DNA of 64,000 nt from Natronosalvus caseinilyticus (GTDB lineage Archaea; Halobacteriota; Halobacteria; Halobacteriales; Natrialbaceae), in assembly GCF_017357105.1 (NCBI RefSeq), contig NZ_CP071596.1, positions 3,658,001 to 3,722,000 of the forward strand, in the 5' to 3' direction. Shown here piece by piece: positions 61,856-64,000 of this stretch. The stretch's first letter is position 1. Each line of letters begins with the position of its first letter. The notes beneath the pieces were generated by a model. It searched no databases. It worked only from the letters and a program-made list of their open reading frames with translations, and was not told the origin of the DNA. The position numbers were made by a program, and so were the translations under genes.

Positions 61856-63388
61856 ATGGCCACGAACACGAAGACCGACAATTTCGGCGCGTTTTTCAGG
61901 CGGTACACGAAGACCTGGGTCCACGCCGTCGCGACGGCCGGATTGACCGCGTTCGGTACGCTGACGATTTTCTACCGCGGGTTCGCCGTCCTGGCGCTCG
62001 CCAGTTACGTCGTTCCGCCGGTCGCCCTCTACGTCGCTCGACGACGCCGGTCCGAGGCCGTAATCGCGGCGGACGACGAGGTGTCTCAATCCGGGTCGAA
62101 AACCGACCCGCGTGCCGACCGGCCCGAATCGGTCTCGAGCGGCGAGCGAACGCGGTCCACACGGTCGGTTGAACCGAACGCGGCGACGAGCACGTCTACC
62201 GGCGCCGAACCGACGCCATCGACGCGAGGCAAGACGCTCGACCCCGGGCGGGGCACCGATGCCGCCGGCGGGTCAGACGTGGCCTCCACTGACGGCAATG
62301 GTACGGACGCCGATTCCGACGCCGGTTCGGACACAGACGCCGATTCAGACACCGATACTGGCAATAACACCGATACGGACACAGACACCGGTACAGACAC
62401 CGATACGGACACAGACACCGGTACAGACACCGATACGGACAGCGACGAGGATACGGGCAGCGATGGTACCTCGAGCCGTCCTGGAGAACCACACTGGACC
62501 GCCGTCGACAGCCCGACTGACTCCACCCTTCACGACGTCGCCGTCGGCACGGGCGCCATCGCCGTCGGAACCGGCGGAACGGTCCTCGTAGCCACCGACG
62601 ACGAGTGGGAAGCAGTCCTCGAGCACGGGCCCGCCGGCCAGGACCAGGACCTCCACGGCGTCGACGTGACGGACGACGGCGGCGTGGCCTGGATTGCCGG
62701 CGACGGCGGCGCAGTCGCCCGCCTCGAGATCGCGACCGGGCGCCACACGGACTTCTCCGCCCCGGACGACCGAACCGACAACCTGAGCGGTCTGGCCGCC
62801 GCGGGCGCGACCGGCGACGCGACCGTCCTCCTGATTACCGGGTCAGGAGCGGTCGTCAGGGGTCGATACCGGGACGGCGATCTCGCGTGGGCCGAACCCG
62901 TCGCGCCCGGCAGCGGCTCGAGCCTCTCCGGCGTGACCCTGCTCGACGCCGAGACCGGGTATTGCTGTGACACCAACGACGGCGTGTTCCGGACCGACGA
63001 CGGCGGCCAGACGTTCGACGCGATCGGCATCGACGGGGCGGAAGGGACGCTGACCGACGTCGTGGCGGACGAGGGCGACGGTGGGGGAGAGGGAGGGGAA
63101 ACGGCGTGTCACGCGAGCACCGACGCCGGCTTCGTCTACCGATACGAGTCGCCCCCGTCCACGTGGACGCCCGACCGCGTCGGCGAGGACGCGATCACGG
63201 CCATCGCTCGAGCGGGGAACCACCTCGTGGCGATCGACGACCAGGGCGGCGTCTACGATCGTCCCGACCGCACGGCCGACTGGGAACACGCCGTGACCGG
63301 CGCGAGCGGCCCCCTCTACGGTGTCGCGACCGGCCCCGGTCGAGCAGTCGCCGTCGGAGAGGGTGGGACTGTGCTCGAGCGGCGGTGA
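61856..63388 (+). CDS. Membrane-anchored beta-propeller-like protein with Thr/Asp-repeat linker
   Basis: 510 aa. Two membrane helices (VATAGLTAFGTLTIFYRGFA; VLALASYVVPPVALYVARRR), then a long charged linker (about 70-215) with a Thr-Asp rich tandem repeat (TDTDTDTGTDTD). From about residue 215 on, repeated beta blades: STLHDVAVGTGAIAVGTGGT, DLHGVDVTDDGGVAWIAGDG, LSGVTLLDAETGYCCDTNDG, LTDVVADEGDGG, AITAIARAGNHLVAIDDQGG, and LYGVATGPGRAVAVGEGGTV. This resembles Ycf48/BNR-type propellers. Probably a surface-exposed scaffold or receptor; function unknown. Confidence 0.78.
   Translation: MATNTKTDNFGAFFRRYTKTWVHAVATAGLTAFGTLTIFYRGFAVLALASYVVPPVALYVARRRRSEAVIAADDEVSQSGSKTDPRADRPESVSSGERTRSTRSVEPNAATSTSTGAEPTPSTRGKTLDPGRGTDAAGGSDVASTDGNGTDADSDAGSDTDADSDTDTGNNTDTDTDTGTDTDTDTDTGTDTDTDSDEDTGSDGTSSRPGEPHWTAVDSPTDSTLHDVAVGTGAIAVGTGGTVLVATDDEWEAVLEHGPAGQDQDLHGVDVTDDGGVAWIAGDGGAVARLEIATGRHTDFSAPDDRTDNLSGLAAAGATGDATVLLITGSGAVVRGRYRDGDLAWAEPVAPGSGSSLSGVTLLDAETGYCCDTNDGVFRTDDGGQTFDAIGIDGAEGTLTDVVADEGDGGGEGGETACHASTDAGFVYRYESPPSTWTPDRVGEDAITAIARAGNHLVAIDDQGGVYDRPDRTADWEHAVTGASGPLYGVATGPGRAVAVGEGGTVLERR
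62371..62442. repeat. 30-nt tandem repeat encoding a Thr/Asp linker
   Basis: Two identical 30-nt units (62371-62400 and 62401-62430, beginning CGATACGGACACAG) plus a partial third to 62442. Encodes alternating Thr-Asp-Gly; likely slippage-variable in length. Confidence 0.75.
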
Positions 63389-63570
63389 CCGTTTTCGGTT
63401 CTGGTTCCCACTCGAAACGCCAGAGACGAAGCCTCGAGGACCGAATCCTGAGAGGATGGGCCAATTTCTGAGAGGAGAAGTCACGGTCTCGCGCGCATCG
63501 AGACACTCTCGCTCGTGGCGATGGACGGTGACAATCTCGATATGTGAACTGTCGCTCGACTGACTTCGGT

Positions 63571-63628
63571 GAGCCCGTACGGGCTCAGCCGCTGTCGGTC
63601 CGGCGAGACGTCGCTTCGCTTGTCTCGC
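63571..63628. terminator. Two stem-loops between convergent genes
   Basis: GAGCCCGTACGGGCTC (63571-63586) is a perfect 16-bp palindrome, and GCGAGAC (63603-63609) pairs with GTCTCGC (63622-63628). They lie between the plus-strand propeller gene (ends 63388) and the minus-strand aspS (ends 63647), so either could act for both. The 180 nt before them show no gene. Confidence 0.45.
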
Positions 63629-63646
63629 TGTTCACAGGTCTTCGTC

Positions 63647-64000
63647 CTACGGACTCAGACGCTGGCGATCTCGCGGGAAGAGCACAGCCTCCCGAATGTT
63701 CTCGAGCCCCAGCATCGTCATCACGACGCGCTCGACGCCGTAGGCCCACCCGGCGTGGGGCGGCATCCCGTAGCGGAACATCTTCGTGTAGTAGTCGAAC
63801 TGCTCGGGGTCGAGGCCCTGCTGTTCGAAGCCGGCGACGAGGTTCTCGTAGCGGTGCTCGCGCTGGCCGCCCGAGACCAGTTCCATCCGGGGGTGCATCA
63901 GGTCGAACCCCTTCGAGAGGTCGGGGTCGTCGTCGTGGTCCTGGATGTAGAACGGCTTGATCTCGCTGGGCCAGTCGGTGACGAAGTAGTGGCCGCCGAC
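63647..64000 (-). CDS. aspS: Aspartyl-tRNA synthetase, C-terminal part (cut by window edge)
   Basis: The last 117 codons to TAG 63647-63649, open to the window edge. Class II motif 3 region: [20 protein letters not shown], then [20 protein letters not shown] and the terminal [11 protein letters not shown]; upstream residues [20 protein letters not shown] also fit AspRS. Charges tRNA-Asp (and tRNA-Asn in organisms lacking AsnRS). The N-terminal anticodon-binding domain lies outside the window. Confidence 0.93.
   Translation of the reverse strand, partial: VGGHYFVTDWPSEIKPFYIQDHDDDPDLSKGFDLMHPRMELVSGGQREHRYENLVAGFEQQGLDPEQFDYYTKMFRYGMPPHAGWAYGVERVVMTMLGLENIREAVLFPRDRQRLSP

Overview
The window comes from a haloarchaeon (class Halobacteria; a Natrialbales-like genome is a reasonable guess, but the genus cannot be fixed from the sequence). 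The evidence is a GC-rich chromosome, very acidic proteins, a gas-vesicle GvpA, archaeal S3Ae and S15 ribosomal proteins, KEOPS Pcc1, archaeal CoA and FAD biosynthesis enzymes, a Tat-lipobox blue copper protein and TATA boxes about 27 nt upstream of leaderless start codons.

Layout. 1-13.9 kb is chromosomal: gvpA, a Dna2-like nuclease-helicase, small membrane proteins, a dicarboxylate/glutamate-type symporter, a GNAT acetyltransferase, lumazine synthase, an aminotransferase, a histidine kinase, the JAMM protease - 45-aa ORF - RibL unit, and an S1/OB-DHH protein. 14.17-35.21 kb is an AT-richer mobile island. 35.2-64 kb is chromosomal again: a HEAT-repeat protein, archaetidylserine synthase, a blue copper protein, the S15-RecJ-Pcc1-S3Ae operon, tRNA-Ala(GGC), SelW-like and SurE proteins, Rsm22-TyrA, M24 and M28 peptidases, an orphan E1-alpha, an NAD-kinase-like protein, phosphopantoate-beta-alanine ligase, pantoate kinase, a quinone oxidoreductase, a giant DUF1508 repeat membrane protein, a beta-propeller-like protein and the C-terminus of aspartyl-tRNA synthetase.

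The main discovery is the island. It is inserted inside the second HKD motif of a secreted/membrane phospholipase-D-family gene. The C-terminal 89 codons lie at 13903-14170 and the N-terminal 561 codons at 35201-36885. A 10-bp direct repeat (TTCCAGTTCA) sits at both junctions, and matching TAGGTT...AACCTA inverted repeats lie just inside each end, next to a tyrosine integrase with a C-terminal zinc ribbon. Joining the flanks restores an open frame of about 650 codons.

The cargo looks like a defence island: an ApeA-like HEPN protein, an Mrr-type endonuclease followed by several small membrane proteins, a duplicated zinc-finger microprotein, a winged-helix regulator beside decaying small genes, two HNH proteins, a single-chain type IIG-like restriction-modification enzyme, a second short integrase with its own repeat sites, and an AlbA_2/Schlafen-like protein. 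No transposase, capsid, terminase, replication initiator or CRISPR array was seen.

Several genes are broken: the split phospholipase D gene, a frameshifted multi-pass membrane protein near 43.2 kb, and a frameshifted coiled-coil gene, an amber-interrupted zinc protein and a start-less remnant inside the island.
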